DNA from: Doryteuthis pealeii | Taxonomy: Eukaryota > Mollusca > Cephalopoda > Myopsida > Loliginidae | NCBI GenBank assembly: GCA_023376005.1 | Contig: CM042150.1 | Span: 76,398,188-76,462,187 of the forward strand | Direction: 5' to 3' | Length of the DNA stretch: 64,000 bases | Shown: piece after piece, positions 1-11,984 of the stretch | How the letters are laid out: each line of letters starts with the position of its first letter | Position numbering within the stretch: position 1 is the stretch's first letter | Notes under the pieces: model-generated | Told to the model about the DNA's origin: nothing | Database searches by the model: none | Seen by the model: only the letters and a program-made list of their open reading frames with translations | Program-made: the position numbers and the translations under genes

Positions 1-1840
1 TATAAGAAAAAAAAAAAAAAAAAAAAAAAATGGAAGCGGAATGGGGCAAGAAGTCACAGCAAAGAGAAGATAACTTTTGGAACAAAACTTGACTGACTGA
101 CAAACACTTGCCAAAATGGTTGATCAAAGCAGTTGAAACATGAAAATCGAATCATATTTTTTTAAATAATTTATTAGGCAATCACAGTTATTTAAAAAAA
201 CAGACAATACATCACAGTTTATGCAGGTTCAGACTAAAGGAGAAAAAACAAAAACAAAAACAAAACAAAAACAAAACAATGAATAAAGATTTATTTGTAG
301 CATTTAAAAAAAATAAATTATTGCTACGAAGAAGAAGGAAAAAAATTCAGCCATTTCTCTGAAAAGACAGCATAGGATATGTACATTTAAAATATTTTAA
401 GCCACGTTTAACCTTTTGTTTTTCTTTTTTTGATAGAATTATAAACACAGACATTTTCTATATTTCTAGGATTCACTTCTTCAGAAAATTTTAAGAAAAT
501 CATTGAACCAAAATTAGAATTCTGATTAATTAACTAACTTCTATAATTTTCTTTTCAGAGATCACAAACCCATTAAGAATAAACAAGAAAAATGAATTCA
601 ATTTTTTCTTTGTGTAGTTTACTGTTAACACTTTTATTCACAAATACCTTCTAAATATATAAGATTGAATGTCTATAAGTGTGTTATGAAAATGGTATTC
701 ATACATATGTTTATGATACCATGCTCCATCGCTGACAACAGGGGGTGGGGTAAGACTATAAAAATTCCCCAAATAAAAGTAATTGGAATGTTGTTTTTTT
801 AAAAACAAATACAATAAAGAAAAAACATTGTCAGTATTGACATTTTAATCTTAAACCAAAAAAATAAGTAAAAATAAAAACCATAAAAAAAAGAATTGTG
901 TGATTGTTAGAATATGAATTGTTTTAACTGTAGCAGGAGACAGTGTTAATAGACTTTTTCTGAAAAGTAAGTATTTTTAAACAAGACCCTGAAAGATTTT
1001 TTGTTCTGTTCTCATAATGCCTGCTTATTCAATTTGGATACATTTTTCAGAAATTTGACTGTATTATCTTTTTGTTCAAATATAAAACCAAATTTTTCAA
1101 AAAAGAAAACCTGAAACATATTTTTTCCTTTTATTTTTATACTTATGCAATTGATAAACATTTAAGTCTTTGCAATCTTTTCAGTTACATTTAATGTTGC
1201 ATTTTGGGAATATATCATATTTGTATCTTCATTTCAATGGGAAAATATGCACAGAAAATACCAATAGTGAATGAACTAATAATTCTATTTAGATATATAG
1301 TTTTTATTAAATTCTGAGATCTTCAAGTATCATCACTAATAATTTTGACAAGTAGTATACTCGATCTTTGTAATTCAAGTTCAAAACTCAATTGGCTTGT
1401 CATTTCTACAACAGAGAGAAACAGTGTACATTGGAAACAAGAATAATGAATAAACTCTGTGAGAATTGAACTGACATCCCATTCTGCCTTGGGGAAGACT
1501 GGTTTTACCATCTCAGCTAGAAGAACATGGATGGTATCACAGAAGTACTATAAAACCACCCAATAACCTTGTCTCAAAATGGTTGGTACAATATATATTG
1601 TTATTGTTTTACACAAAAGTAGTCTTAAAAGTATATTTCTATTAGGATATTTAGCAGCTTCGTATGTGTTTTTTTAGACTTCTGTCATATCAACCATGTT
1701 CTTGTAGTAGTGTTAAGATAACTGGTTCATTGTTTTGCTTTACAGCATATCAACCCTCTTTTGGATCATTTAATGCCAAATAAAGTCATTTTTGATAAAC
1801 AAAGGACTCATATTGTCTTACAGTACCTGCTGTTGCTTAA
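1..1840. other. AT-rich DNA, no gene recognised
   Basis: The stretch opens with an A-tract (about 9-30) and is AT-rich with frequent short A and T runs. No open frame longer than about 60 codons, no tRNA-like box pair and no recognisable element was seen. Confidence 0.6.
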
Positions 1841-1931
1841 GTGGCCACCAAAGAGAAGGAAAACCTGTTAAACACCATTTAAGAAATTGACCTTGTGTCA
1901 CATCCTACTCGTGTGTCCGGATTGATAAATA
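1841..1931 (+). mobile_element. SINE-2, 3' end fragment
   Basis: This matches the 3' body of the SINE-2 family seen in full at 26876-27150: the 'aggaaaacctgttaaac' stretch followed by 'ttgaccttgtgtcacatcct'. The tRNA-like head is missing, so this is a 5'-truncated copy. Confidence 0.6.
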
Positions 1932-2403
1932 TGTATTCAAAAAGATCCTTAAATTTGTGATGATTGTTTTATAAAGGTGTTTACCAGCTTACTTTTCATC
2001 TCAGTAATCAACTGTAGATAAATGATGGAGAAAGAAGATCATCTTTTTTCTTAGATATCCACTGTAACCACTCAGCATTTTTTTCACTGCAAACTGGACA
2101 CAATGCCTATTCAAATACAATTTGATTGCCAGACCTAGCCCCATATTTTAATTTCCGAAGAATCTCATGTTTGAAAATTGTTGTTTGCCAAACAAAAAAG
2201 TCTTGTAAATGTGGTAATGGAAAGAGAGACAGACTGACAAAGCTGAGTCTTACATAGAATGATTGGTTAAACATTCAACCTCATGACACCAATTCTGAAT
2301 GATCTATTTTTATCTTTCTTAGTTTTCTTCCATTATGAAAACAGTTCGAGTGACGTCTTTTATTTATTTTTATCTTTATATGAAGTACTGTCAATCATTA
2401 ATT

Positions 2404-2640
2404 TTGACTAGTATTTATTTTCATCTTAATTTTTAGTTGTTTTTCGTTTCTTGTGATTCACTTGGGCAGTCAGTCTACAACAATAAAGAACAGCTCAGAT
2501 TAGGAATAATATAGAATAAGTTGTTATTATTATATATTATTTATTATTTCCAGTCTCTTTTGTTCATGTAGATTGACATTCTACATGAATTACCATAAAA
2601 AAGCAACTAAAAATTAAGATGAAAGAAAATAAAATAAAGA
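2404..2640. repeat. Short inverted repeat, family E
   Basis: The segment at 2404-2447 reads 'ttcatcttaatttttagttg', and its reverse complement recurs at about 2596-2635. About 150 bp lie between the arms. A third diverged copy lies at 40612-40658. It looks like a small dispersed repeat present in both orientations; its class is unknown. Confidence 0.4.
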
Positions 2641-2699
2641 TGCTATGAATATTATTAGATCTTGAATAGAATAAGATGTTAGTTTAAAGGTTTGATTTG

Positions 2700-2885
2700 A
2701 GATTTATGACTCAGTTGATAGAGTAGCTGGTGTATTTTAACCAGGCTTCCTTGGAGCAAAAGGAAAATGAATTTGAATCAATGAGAGAACAACCCAGGGC
2801 AACTCAAGTAGTGTAATGGTTAGCAAGATTCATTAGCAGACCATTTGTAGTGAGTTTATTTCTTGCTGGGCGACCCATACATCTT
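2700..2885 (+). mobile_element. Degenerate tRNA-like SINE remnants
   Basis: Two A-box-like segments occur here: 'actcagttgatagagtagc' near 2709 and 'gtgtaatggttagc' near 2813. The second is followed by a B-box-like 'gtgagtttatttcttgct' near 2850. The matches are weak and the family cannot be assigned securely. Confidence 0.3.
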
Positions 2886-3433
2886 GCCTTGTGCCATATC
2901 TAAGATAAGCTTAATAAATAAGTATATAAACCACTCCTGTTATTTATAAAGAATATATAATTATCTTAAGCCACACTTTATATATCAACTTGTAATATAT
3001 AATGTGTACAAACATTGACACTGATTGAAGACGTAATTCTGGGTATCAAACATTTGTACCTATGACAAATTAAGTTGAGTAATTAATTATTTTTCTATAA
3101 AAATAAGATCCAAACTGAACCCATTTTATCCATTATCTATGGAATTGTACTGAAAACCAGTTTATATCCTTTACCTACTATCAAAATCTCTATAAAAATT
3201 CCCATGAAAATAATAGGATTATTTATAATATTAATAAAATTTTAAATTGTGCATAAAAACATTAATGGAATATAATAGTCATTCTTGTTTTCATTAATGT
3301 TCATTCACAAAAAAATGGCCTATTTTTTTTCATAATAGATTAAAACTTAAGTAGATGCTTTACTCTCAGGCTTCAGTAAACAAAAACATATATAAATTAT
3401 CTCTTCTAAACCGCATTCAAATTTTGTACATGT

Positions 3434-3435
<2 letters not shown>

Positions 3436-3482
<47 letters not shown>
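3436..3482. repeat. (TA)n microsatellite
   Basis: Uninterrupted alternating TA, about 23 units. Confidence 0.95.
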
Positions 3483-3484
<2 letters not shown>

Positions 3485-3555
3485 ACATGATTTTGTAATT
3501 TCTAGTAGGATTATTCACCAGTGGATCTGCATCACTGCCTTGGAAGAGTGTAATA

Positions 3556-3835
3556 TGAATTTACCCAACCCCTCTGCATGAGCAGGATGTGACACAAGGT
3601 CAATTTTTTAAGTGGCATTAGTGGGTTTGAATTCAGAGTTTTCCTTCTCCTAGACCAGTTGCCATACCAAGGTTCAAGAGCTATTAACCCATAGCTGGAG
3701 GGAATATAGTAGGAAGCATACCTTTCTTAAAGGTGTAAGCACCACGTGATATGCAAACAGCCTCATACAGGATTTGAACTCAGGTCACCATGTCCATTTT
3801 CTCTGAAAATAGCTATTATACCATTAGTGCCTGCC
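3556..3835 (-). mobile_element. SINE-2, near full length
   Basis: Read on the minus strand, the tRNA-like head lies at the high-coordinate end: B-box-like 'gagttcaaatcctgtatgag' near 3764-3783. It is followed by the shared body ('ccttctcctagaccagttgc' as seen on the plus strand) and the 3' end 'ttgaccttgtgtcacatcct' near 3584-3603. Length is about 280 bp. It has many point changes, so it is an old copy. Confidence 0.7.
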
Positions 3836-4532
3836 CAATGCTTAACCTGCTTAATTGGGAGCTCGGAATCAAAAAGTTTTGGTCATCGAAAGAGAATAGA
3901 GAAACAAACTCTTTTTAGTTGTTAATATGGAAGATTCAATATAATTTATATTCTTGCAGAAATGAAAGTCTCAGACTGAAAGTTATTCATTTTTCTTTTG
4001 AATGGTTGAGTTAAATTAAAGGAAGGGGCACAATATGAAATATCTAAGACCAGGAAAATAATACCAGTTACATGATAAGAATAGATAAAGTTAAACTCTA
4101 GGTGAAGTCATTTTGCTGATTCTTTGTAGTATACATTCTATTTTTAGACTAGCTTTAGATTATCATTTTTTTCTATTTCTTTGTTGCTTATTAAAGCTGA
4201 AGGTCCAAAAGTAAGTTAAGCATTTAATTCTTTAGGTTGTATTCTTCAATATTCATATTCTTTATTGGTTGGGTATTATTCAAAATATTTTATTAATTCT
4301 CTTTATGATATAAGGACAAAATATACAATACATAACTTCAGTTTATCATACTTGATATGAAGATCATTTTTGGATGATGTATTACGTAGGAAGTGCTCAA
4401 GTATATTTGCCTTAAAATTTACTTTGATTCAAATAACTGTTTTTGTTTTGCATTATTTTTGCTCATCAAGTGTGTTTTTTATTTGTAATAAGTGCTAATC
4501 CATATATTAATTGTACCCTAATTTCTATGACT

Positions 4533-4559
4533 GTATATATATATATATATATATATATT
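4533..4559. repeat. (TA)n microsatellite
   Basis: About 13 TA units directly abutting the Penelope-like terminus that follows. Confidence 0.9.
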
Positions 4560-4690
4560 AAGAAATTTGAAAAAACAAGTGTTCCAAAAATAAGATGAAT
4601 TTTTTTATCGACGCTTAAACGTTTCGGTTTCATTAAACCTTCATCAGGATGTATTAAGGGGTGAAGAAATGGTGGATGTTTTATAGATGA
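4560..4690 (-). mobile_element. Penelope-like terminus with hammerhead-like core
   Basis: On the minus strand the segment contains CTGATGA (4647-4641), then a helix of GGTTT (4639-4635) and AAACC (4630-4626) closed by a 4-nt loop, then GAAAC (4625-4621). CG (4621-4620) and CG (4613-4612) can form a 2-bp stem III around a 6-nt loop, followed by UC (4611-4610) as the cleavage dinucleotide. Stem I is only 3 bp (ATC with GAT). Hammerheads of this minimal type I form are known in the terminal repeats of Penelope-like retroelements, which is the basis for the family call. Stem I has probably decayed. Confidence 0.55.
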
Positions 4691-4803
4691 CAGGAGATTA
4701 AAAAATTATCTGCATGCGTGTGTATATGTGTAAGTGTGTATGTGTGTTGTTAATCAATAATTATCAAGACTTTGTCATATTCTTCTTTGACCATATTTAG
4801 TAC

Positions 4804-5092
4804 TGGAGGTGTGCTTAGAGTAATGGTTATCATTGTAGGAAATGGAATTAGCAACTAGAGTTCAATTCCTTGACAAGGCTGTTTGCATATAATTTCATGC
4901 TAATGCCGTTTGGAACATCCTGAAAGCACCTCATCTCTCTCTGTTTATGGATAAATATTAGTGATTATTTAGCACCGGTTAGGCAACCAGTATAGAATAA
5001 GAAAAACTCTGAATTCAAACCAGTTTTACTCCACTTAAAAATTGGCCCCATGTCACATCCTGCTTCTGGTGGAGGGGTTGATAAATATATAC
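4804..5092 (+). mobile_element. SINE-2, full length
   Basis: A tRNA-like head has the A-box region 'agagtaatggttatcattg' near 4816 and a B-box-like 'agagttcaattcctt' near 4857-4871. The family body follows ('aggcaaccagtatagaataag') and the 3' end 'tgtcacatcctgcttctgg'. About 290 bp and diverged. Confidence 0.7.
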
Positions 5093-5145
5093 ATAGTACT
5101 GTTCTCATATAATAACAAAAGTGCTGATAAATACTGATTCAGTCT

Positions 5146-5147
<2 letters not shown>

Positions 5148-5177
<30 letters not shown>
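5148..5177. repeat. (TA)n microsatellite, 3' tail of SINE-1
   Basis: About 14 TA units abut the 3' end of the minus-strand SINE-1 at 5178. Confidence 0.9.
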
Positions 5178-5179
<2 letters not shown>

Positions 5180-5407
5180 TAAGTAAAATAAAGTCATTGG
5201 GGTGGCCTATCAGTGAGAGAGTTTATCCCCTTTTCACTAGCACTAGACCAAGGAGATTGTTTTTTAGCATCTGAGGTGGAGCGCCATCAGCTCCTTACTT
5301 TACCGCACAGGTCCCTGTGCTACTCAAATGCTGAGTTGGCGAGGACCGGAATCGAACTAGGAACCATGTGGTTTCTAGCTGAATGCTCTACCGACTGAGC
5401 TATCCTG

Positions 5408-5410
<3 letters not shown>
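5178..5410 (-). mobile_element. SINE-1, full length tRNA-derived
   Basis: The minus strand begins with a tRNA-like head: A box TAGCTCAGTCGGTAGAG (5402-5386), a plausible anticodon arm, and B box AGTTCGATTCC (5358-5348). A family-specific body of about 160 bp follows, ending 'tattttacttact'. Both boxes fit an internal RNA polymerase III promoter. (TA)n arrays lie on both sides, which suggests insertion into a TA tract or growth of a TA tail. Four further copies are in the window. Tetranucleotide or family naming (for example the octopus OR elements) would need a search. Confidence 0.85.

Positions 5411-5461
<51 letters not shown>
5411..5461. repeat. (TA)n microsatellite
   Basis: About 25 TA units, immediately 5' of the SINE-1 head. 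Confidence 0.95.
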
Positions 5462-5462
<1 letters not shown>

Positions 5463-5590
5463 TTTTTTTAATACTAGCAGCTGCTTTTTGCCAACTATAT
5501 GTAAATAAATGCAAATAAAAATAAAGGAAGAAATGGACTCAATAAGCCAATTTAAAATTTTGTCTGTGTTTCACTTCATGCTATGAGGAA

Positions 5591-5725
5591 AGCTATGGAT
5601 AAATAGTTGCCTTGGTACAATAGCCAATCTAATAGGAAAACACTAAATTCAAATCAATTTTATTCTGCTTTAAAATTGACTTTGTGTCAAATCCTACACA
5701 TGGAGGAGAAGTTAGTTAAATATAT
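5591..5725 (+). mobile_element. SINE-2, 3' half
   Basis: The family segments 'agctatggataaatag', 'agccaatctaataggaaaac' and 'tgtgtcaaatcctacacatg' appear in order. The tRNA-like head is absent. Confidence 0.6.
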
Positions 5726-7687
5726 CCATGTACTTTTTTCTTTTTAAATAAATTACATTGGGAAAAGAAAAATCGTAATTCTTGTTTTGCCCTTTTTTTA
5801 TGTTTTCCAATCAACTCCTAAATCCTTCCCACAAAAAAAAGAAGAAAAGAACAACACAGAATATGGTTTAGATTCACAGCAAACACATTTGAAATTTAAA
5901 GACATTTCTCTTCTAATCTTCCAAATTAGAAATAGGGAACATTTACTTTCTCTTCTTTAAGGAAAGAACAGTACTTATAATTGATTAAATTAATTAGCTA
6001 ATTACCTACAAGCCTTTACTTAAAATCCCAACTGAAACAACTTAACCAAATGGAAAGCATTCCTAGATTAGATTAACAACTTCACAACTTTGGTTCAATC
6101 GTTCAACCTTTACCATTTTCAAGGGAACTTGAAAGCCGAAGAAGCTGATGTCTTATTCCATGTCAATATGTTTGCAGCCTGAAGCAAGAATTCTGGCCCA
6201 GTTCATGTCTGTTCCTTCTGTTACATTATCAGATCATATCTTTCTTGGCCACTCTTGCGTACACCTGACTCTAATGGCAACATATATAATGGTCTTTCAT
6301 AAACTGTTATATCTCATGATTTGATTGAGCTACATCAGCTTTGTTCACTTCATGGTGGTAAGAAGATGTTCCTGAGAATGCAAAAATGTCTTGATCATGC
6401 TCCTCATATATTCATTGGTCTTGTAATCTAGCTAAGAATTCTGAAAGATATAAAAAATGCTGATAAAAACATTGTTAATTTGAAAAGTATAAAATTTAAT
6501 ACTTTAAATTTTATTAGATTTCCCTGCACACACATACTACATTCTAATCCTAGGCAGAATTGTTGATAGGTTGTAATAATACCAAAACAAAAAGAATACA
6601 AATATTAAAGAATACAACCTAATCAATTTGATCTTTGTCAATATAACCAAATATTACACTCTCATTCAAACAGAAGCACCAAGTTAATAACTTTCCAACT
6701 TCACAACCATAATAATTATTACATATAAGTGTTGTACTTTAAATGTAACATCTCTTATTGATCAAAAAGTATTGTCTTAAATTATTTTTATATTATAGAT
6801 ATTTTAGCTATTTTAATACATATTATCTTTTGAAGTTAATGTTGTTTAAGGAAAACATTATGAAATTTTTGAGAGAAATTTAAGTTACATTTAAGAGATT
6901 TATCAATTTCAACATTGTTGTTTCTTTTCTGAACACTTAGTTCTAACAAATTAATAAATCTAATTAGATTGTGTTCATTTACTTACCCAACCCTGGATTT
7001 GTCTTTCAATAAATTAAACAAATTTGTTGGGGGGCATCAGAAAATATCTAATTTTTCTTTTGTTATTGCTTTTATTGTGATGTTGGTTTATTCTCTTTGT
7101 ATAGGCTGATAACAAATTCCTGTCTGAAATAAATAGCCATCAACATTCTATTCTGGGGGAAATTAATTTTCTAATTACTATAAAAAAAGTCTGACTTGTG
7201 ATCCATTGAATACAGATTTCCTGCAATGATTGAACATCTTTCTGGATTTAATGCTGTATTGGACTGAGAAATATTTATAGTCAGACCTTGATACCAACCA
7301 TTTGTGAGTCCACAAGTTTATTCTCTGTATTACTTTCCAGAAAAAAATAGAGTGATTTATTAGGTATAAGCAAAATCTTTTCAATGTCTTAATTTAAAAA
7401 ATGATTTTCCATTTTGTACTCAATCTCTAGATTTAAAAAAGAACAAAATCGACACAGACTTCCAAATTTATATTTTCTTGAGGCACTAGCTGGGTTGTGA
7501 CATTCTTTAGGGTAAAAAGAGATAAAGAAAAAAGGATTATTGATTCTAAATTACATTTAAAAAGAAAGAATATCAGAGCAAACTGTTTTCTGTCAAAATG
7601 CAGAAAATATGTATTTGCATGTATGTAAATATATATGTATATACTTCCACCACAAGAAACATATGGTAAATTTTTATGCAGATTATG
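5726..7687. other. AT-rich DNA, no gene recognised
   Basis: No coding region, repeat family or RNA gene could be supported. Open frames here are short and carry no known motif. Confidence 0.55.
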
Positions 7688-7860
7688 GCCAGTTTGAATT
7701 CAGATGTTTCCTGTGCCTATATATGAAGATTAAAGAGTCTAGTCTGCTCTACTATATAACTATAACTAGGAAAAGAAAAGGATTTGTTTAAGGTTTGAAC
7801 CCAGCTCCCTGAGCTCATTTTTTACGTCAGTAACTGTTAGGCATTATCCATTGAAAGTAA
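7688..7860 (-). mobile_element. SINE-2, degenerate copy
   Basis: Reverse-orientation family segments are visible: 'tttgaattcagatgtttcct' near 7693, 'attaaagagtctagtctgct' near 7729, and a B-box-like 'ggtttgaacccagctccctg' near 7792. It is strongly diverged. Confidence 0.45.
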
Positions 7861-7984
7861 TGTTGATATTGTTTCTGGATAAACATTTGCAGTTTTCCCT
7901 TGGGGCAGGAAACAATATTATTTTTATTGCTTATAGCAATTTTGACTGTGAAATCCTCTACTGACCTCAGAGGTTAGTACTGTA

Positions 7985-8050
7985 AGGGACTAAACGGAAG
8001 AGTCTCACTTGTTACAGCGTTTCAGGAACTCTTCCGCATCAGGAGTCCCT
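7985..8050. repeat. Long imperfect hairpin
   Basis: The outer arms AGGGACT (7985-7991) and AGTCCCT (8044-8050) and inner arms CGGAAGAGT (7995-8003) and ACTCTTCCG (8028-8036) are perfect complements. This gives 16 bp in two helices around a 24-nt loop. The minus strand contains CTGATG and, 12 nt later, GAAAC, which resembles a hammerhead core with A9 changed, but no consistent stem I or III was found. Confidence 0.6.
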
Positions 8051-10560
8051 TTTTGGTCATGTGAAGCAGGAACCCAAAAATATCAGCCTCTTTTACAAAG
8101 CTGACTTGACGATGACAGACATGTTTGTCACTACTCCTCAACACTACACATGGTGCATACCTTTCAGTAAAGATGCCATAAACAGTAAGTGGTTTCCACC
8201 TCTTTTGTCATTCCATACATTTCTGCATGTACTTGGGCACATGTGACGTTCTATAGCCTGGAGAATCTAGTTCCCCCATATTTATAAATTAAATGTTGTA
8301 TGTCTTTAACAAATGCATTTTTTTGTCATCCTACTGAAATGTTCTGCATTGGGTATTTCTCCTTTAAGTAACCCAATGCTTTATAAGAACTGGAATTCTT
8401 ATAGTACCACTAAGGTTCAATCTTAAATTCATCTTGACTAATTTTCAGTCCCCAGGGTCAAACCGTTTTGCCACCCCTACGATGCACACAATCAGGCAAT
8501 CATTTGGTTTATCAGTATAGATATATATTTCCACAAAAACAGATTTTTTATCACAAGAAAATGCTGAATACTACTTAAAAACTTGGTAAATTTATTTTAC
8601 TCTATCACTTCCCTCATTACAGTTCCAATGTCCTGTACAGATTAAAGATTTGTAAAAATTGATTAAAATTTTCTTGCTATAAATTGTATTACAATGAGTC
8701 TGGGGTGCTTCAAAACATTTTTTAATAGAACTCATTTCCTTGTAGCTGTCTTGTCAGATCCCAAGAGAGGTTAACATTTTATATATACACACAAGTAATC
8801 AAAATGGAGGTCTTAAGAACTCAGACTTTGACAAAACTCCTTGCTCACTTATATCTGCCTATTAAAATGACTTATCAAAACAAAAACAAACAAAAATAAA
8901 ACTAATTTGCAGCATAAATAAAAAGAAAATGTTTTTAAAGGAATGATAAAAATAGAAATTTAATTGGGGAGGCTCATTTAGTTATTTTGCCTTTATTCAT
9001 ATCTACATACAATTTTCCTTAAAAAAAAGAAGAACTCCCCCTACCAATCTAAGATATCCCAGAAAACTTTTGGATGCTAATGATCTGTAATATATCATTA
9101 TCTATTATGGAAATATCTAGGAAATCCCAAACATCATAAAATGTGGTCTATGATTCAACATCCACCTATTCTGAATGTATTTTTGCCAGTTAGTTAAATA
9201 GTGGGGCAGACACTATCCCTATTTAAGGAATAATATTTTGAATGTATTTAGATTTGGTTTCTTTAAGGTTAGGAGATTACACCTAACATTATATTCATGA
9301 TGAATATCTGCTGTTATATTTAAAAAAAAATTTTCTGGTCTCTTGTGTTACAAATTACATAAATGTCCTAAATAGGAAATGATTCCTTAAAAGTAAATAC
9401 AATAGCACACATCTTACATGGTTTTAAATAATGAAATATGTGATCAGAAAATATTCTTTTTAAATTAAGAAGAGCTTTAAAGCTTCTAATGTTCTGTTCT
9501 ATACAAAGCCACATCACCTAGCATCAGGGAGAAAACTAACTCTGTCTACTATGAATATTTTCTTAAATTCTCTCCTTTGCATTAAAAGGTTCCTAACTTC
9601 TTTACTATGGATGTTATGTTTGTCTCATTCAATAATTTTGCTTTGTTTTTGGATGAGATATTCCCCCAAAAGTTAAGAGGCAAAAGCATTAAGAACAATG
9701 ACAAAAAAACTAAGAAAGTTAGAAAAGTGCTAAGTCAACAAAAGTGTCATATGTTTATGTCAAATAAAATCATGTTAATTAATGAAGCAGCATGAAAATG
9801 GAGGAAAATAATATAATAATTAACTTTAGTAAAAGTCTAAACAAAAATATATGATCAAATGAATAAAATATAAAAAATATATTTTAAAAGATTTAGCAGT
9901 AATTTTGTTCAGATGAACATATCTAAAAACTTTACTTTTAAATAGTTGCATTTTGAAGAAAACAAATTGTTCTTCAGAGTTTTTTGTATTGAAAAATGTT
10001 TGCAAAATACATACAATTATTTTAACACAAGAGAAAAGAAAATAAGTTTTTTTTTTTAATATGAATAATTTTTTTCTCTCTACATTTTTCCAAATTCATG
10101 TTTTTGTAAAAATAAATATTTTTCTTATTCCTTCTCTAAGTTGTAAAACTGATTTCGATCTTTGACCCAATTTGAATTGCAAAATCATTTTCAGTATATC
10201 CTTTACAAAATATTGAATAAATTCGAGTTAAATCTTGATATATCTTGAACCAAACTAAATGCCCCACATAGAAAAGAATCGCTTTACAAAGAAATAAATA
10301 AAAATTATTGATCTTGTGACTCTCTCCCCTGAATATAAAATTGAATAAATTCTAAAGAATTTACAAGACCCTTGGAATCCATGTTAAGAATACTAGACAG
10401 CTTTGAATCTATACAAATATTTTCTTAGGAGTGGTAACTTAAGATATACCAAAGTGTATCCATTTAATAAAACAAAGAGAAAATAAAATTCTCAGAAGTG
10501 TTAGTGAAACATTAAAAATGGTGTTTCAGGTTTGTGACAAAGTGTTTAGGTAAGTATTAA
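8051..10560. other. AT-rich DNA, no gene recognised
   Basis: A somewhat less AT-rich part (8051-8490) holds an open frame at 8061-8246 without a recognisable motif. The rest is AT-rich with A/T runs and shows nothing assignable. Confidence 0.5.
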
Positions 10561-10562
10561 CA

Positions 10563-10632
10563 TGTGATGTGATGTGATGTGATGTGATGTGATGTGATGT
10601 GATGTGATGATGTGGTGTGTGAGTGAGTGAGT

Positions 10633-10702
<70 letters not shown>
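10563..10702. repeat. Compound (TGATG)n - (GAGT)n - (GA)n array
   Basis: About nine copies of a TGATG pentamer (10563-10609) pass through a TG/GAGT zone into an uninterrupted (GA)n of about 33 units (10637-10702). The open frame across it encodes only serine-leucine and histidine-threonine-serine repeats and is not a gene. Confidence 0.95.
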
Positions 10703-10704
<2 letters not shown>

Positions 10705-10956
10705 TGCGAGTATTTGAGAGGAGGATAACTGACAGATTTTGAATGTGGGGGAATAAATGAGAGTAAAAGAGGAAGAAGTAATCATCTGTTAATGCAAATT
10801 GTATTACCTTATCTATTGCTTTATTGTATTTACTACTGTTTTTATTCTCATTAGGATTTGATATTTGTTTTAATGTGCAATATGTAAGAGTTGAAAATAC
10901 ATCAATATTTTATTGGGATTGGGATACCAACTGAATGCATAAGATGGTTAACCACA

Positions 10957-11009
10957 ATATATATATATCATATATATATATTTATATTTATATATATATA
11001 TATTTATCA
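10957..11009. repeat. Imperfect (TA)n tract
   Basis: TA runs broken by TTTA interruptions. Confidence 0.85.
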
Positions 11010-11221
11010 AAGCTGTCAGAATTTTCCTGAAGATACCTCTTGGTGAAACCTAGAAAATTAACTTCTGTTACCAATTCTGTTCTATGTATGTATTGAGCAC
11101 TTTTTAATATTTATTGTGACTGCAACTCAGTTTATTTTTTTTCCCAATGTAGTCAATAATGTGGCTCACTTATTTTTTCTTCTTTTTCATTCTCCATTGA
11201 GTTATTCTCTATCTTCTTCAA

Positions 11222-11275
11222 TATCTATCTATATCTATCTATCTATCTATATATATATATGTATACATATATATT
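11222..11275. repeat. (TATC)n / (TA)n compound microsatellite
   Basis: TATC units grade into TA units and then TATACA units. Confidence 0.9.
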
Positions 11276-11957
11276 AGCCCATCCCTGTATTAATATTATA
11301 GTACCTACCTACCAAACTTTGTATGAAAATTGTGGGTCACAGGGAAAGGAAGGTATAGTATTTAGGTCTCCATAAAAGTGGAAAGAAAGAGAAAAGAAGA
11401 AAACCTAACAAAATCTGCCTTCCAAATTTCCCCACTCAAGAGCATGTCATAAATTAAAATGAAAAAGAAAAACCAGCTCTCAAGTTAAAAATGAATGGTT
11501 CTATCTATTGTTTGATTTATTCAATTTTATTTCATATGTAAATAAATATTTTATATATTATTTCAATTTATAAGTAAATCAGAAATAAAGAAGAACAAAT
11601 ATATTGATTTTTAATCCTTAGTGACTGTTTAGAATTAAACTGTGGAATTTCAATGGGTTCAGCTACTAAATACCAAATATATAGTTAAACAGATATGAAC
11701 ACATATAAACATATGCACGCCTATGCACATGTAATCATATATATAAGAATATAGCCCATGGATAAAATTGCTTATTTTAAAGATGCTTAAAACCAAATGG
11801 TTGACACAAAAATTTTTGCATTCACATCATGAAATTGACAGATGAACAATACATGATCATGGAACTGACAGTAATGTAAAAAAACGTGTGCCTATTGTTT
11901 GGTTTAAGTCTTTTTACCAATGATTTTAAAAGAGTGATTTTATCCATGATATATGGG

Positions 11958-11983
11958 ATATAACCACTTTGTAGTGGTTATAT
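11958..11983. repeat. Perfect 11-bp hairpin
   Basis: ATATAACCACT (11958-11968) and AGTGGTTATAT (11973-11983) are exact complements around a TTGT loop. Two more G-C pairs extend it after one mismatch. No function is implied by context. Confidence 0.7.
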
Positions 11984-11984
11984 A

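Noticed and set aside
5320..5514. Open frames encoding tyrosine-isoleucine repeats here and at 23272, 25914, 29687, 42924, 56411, 56579 and 60204
   Set aside because: They are translations of (TA)n arrays with short flanks. Length comes from the repeat having no stop in that frame.
10563..10609. CRISPR array or direct-repeat array
   Set aside because: It is a plain pentamer microsatellite without spacers, in animal nuclear DNA.
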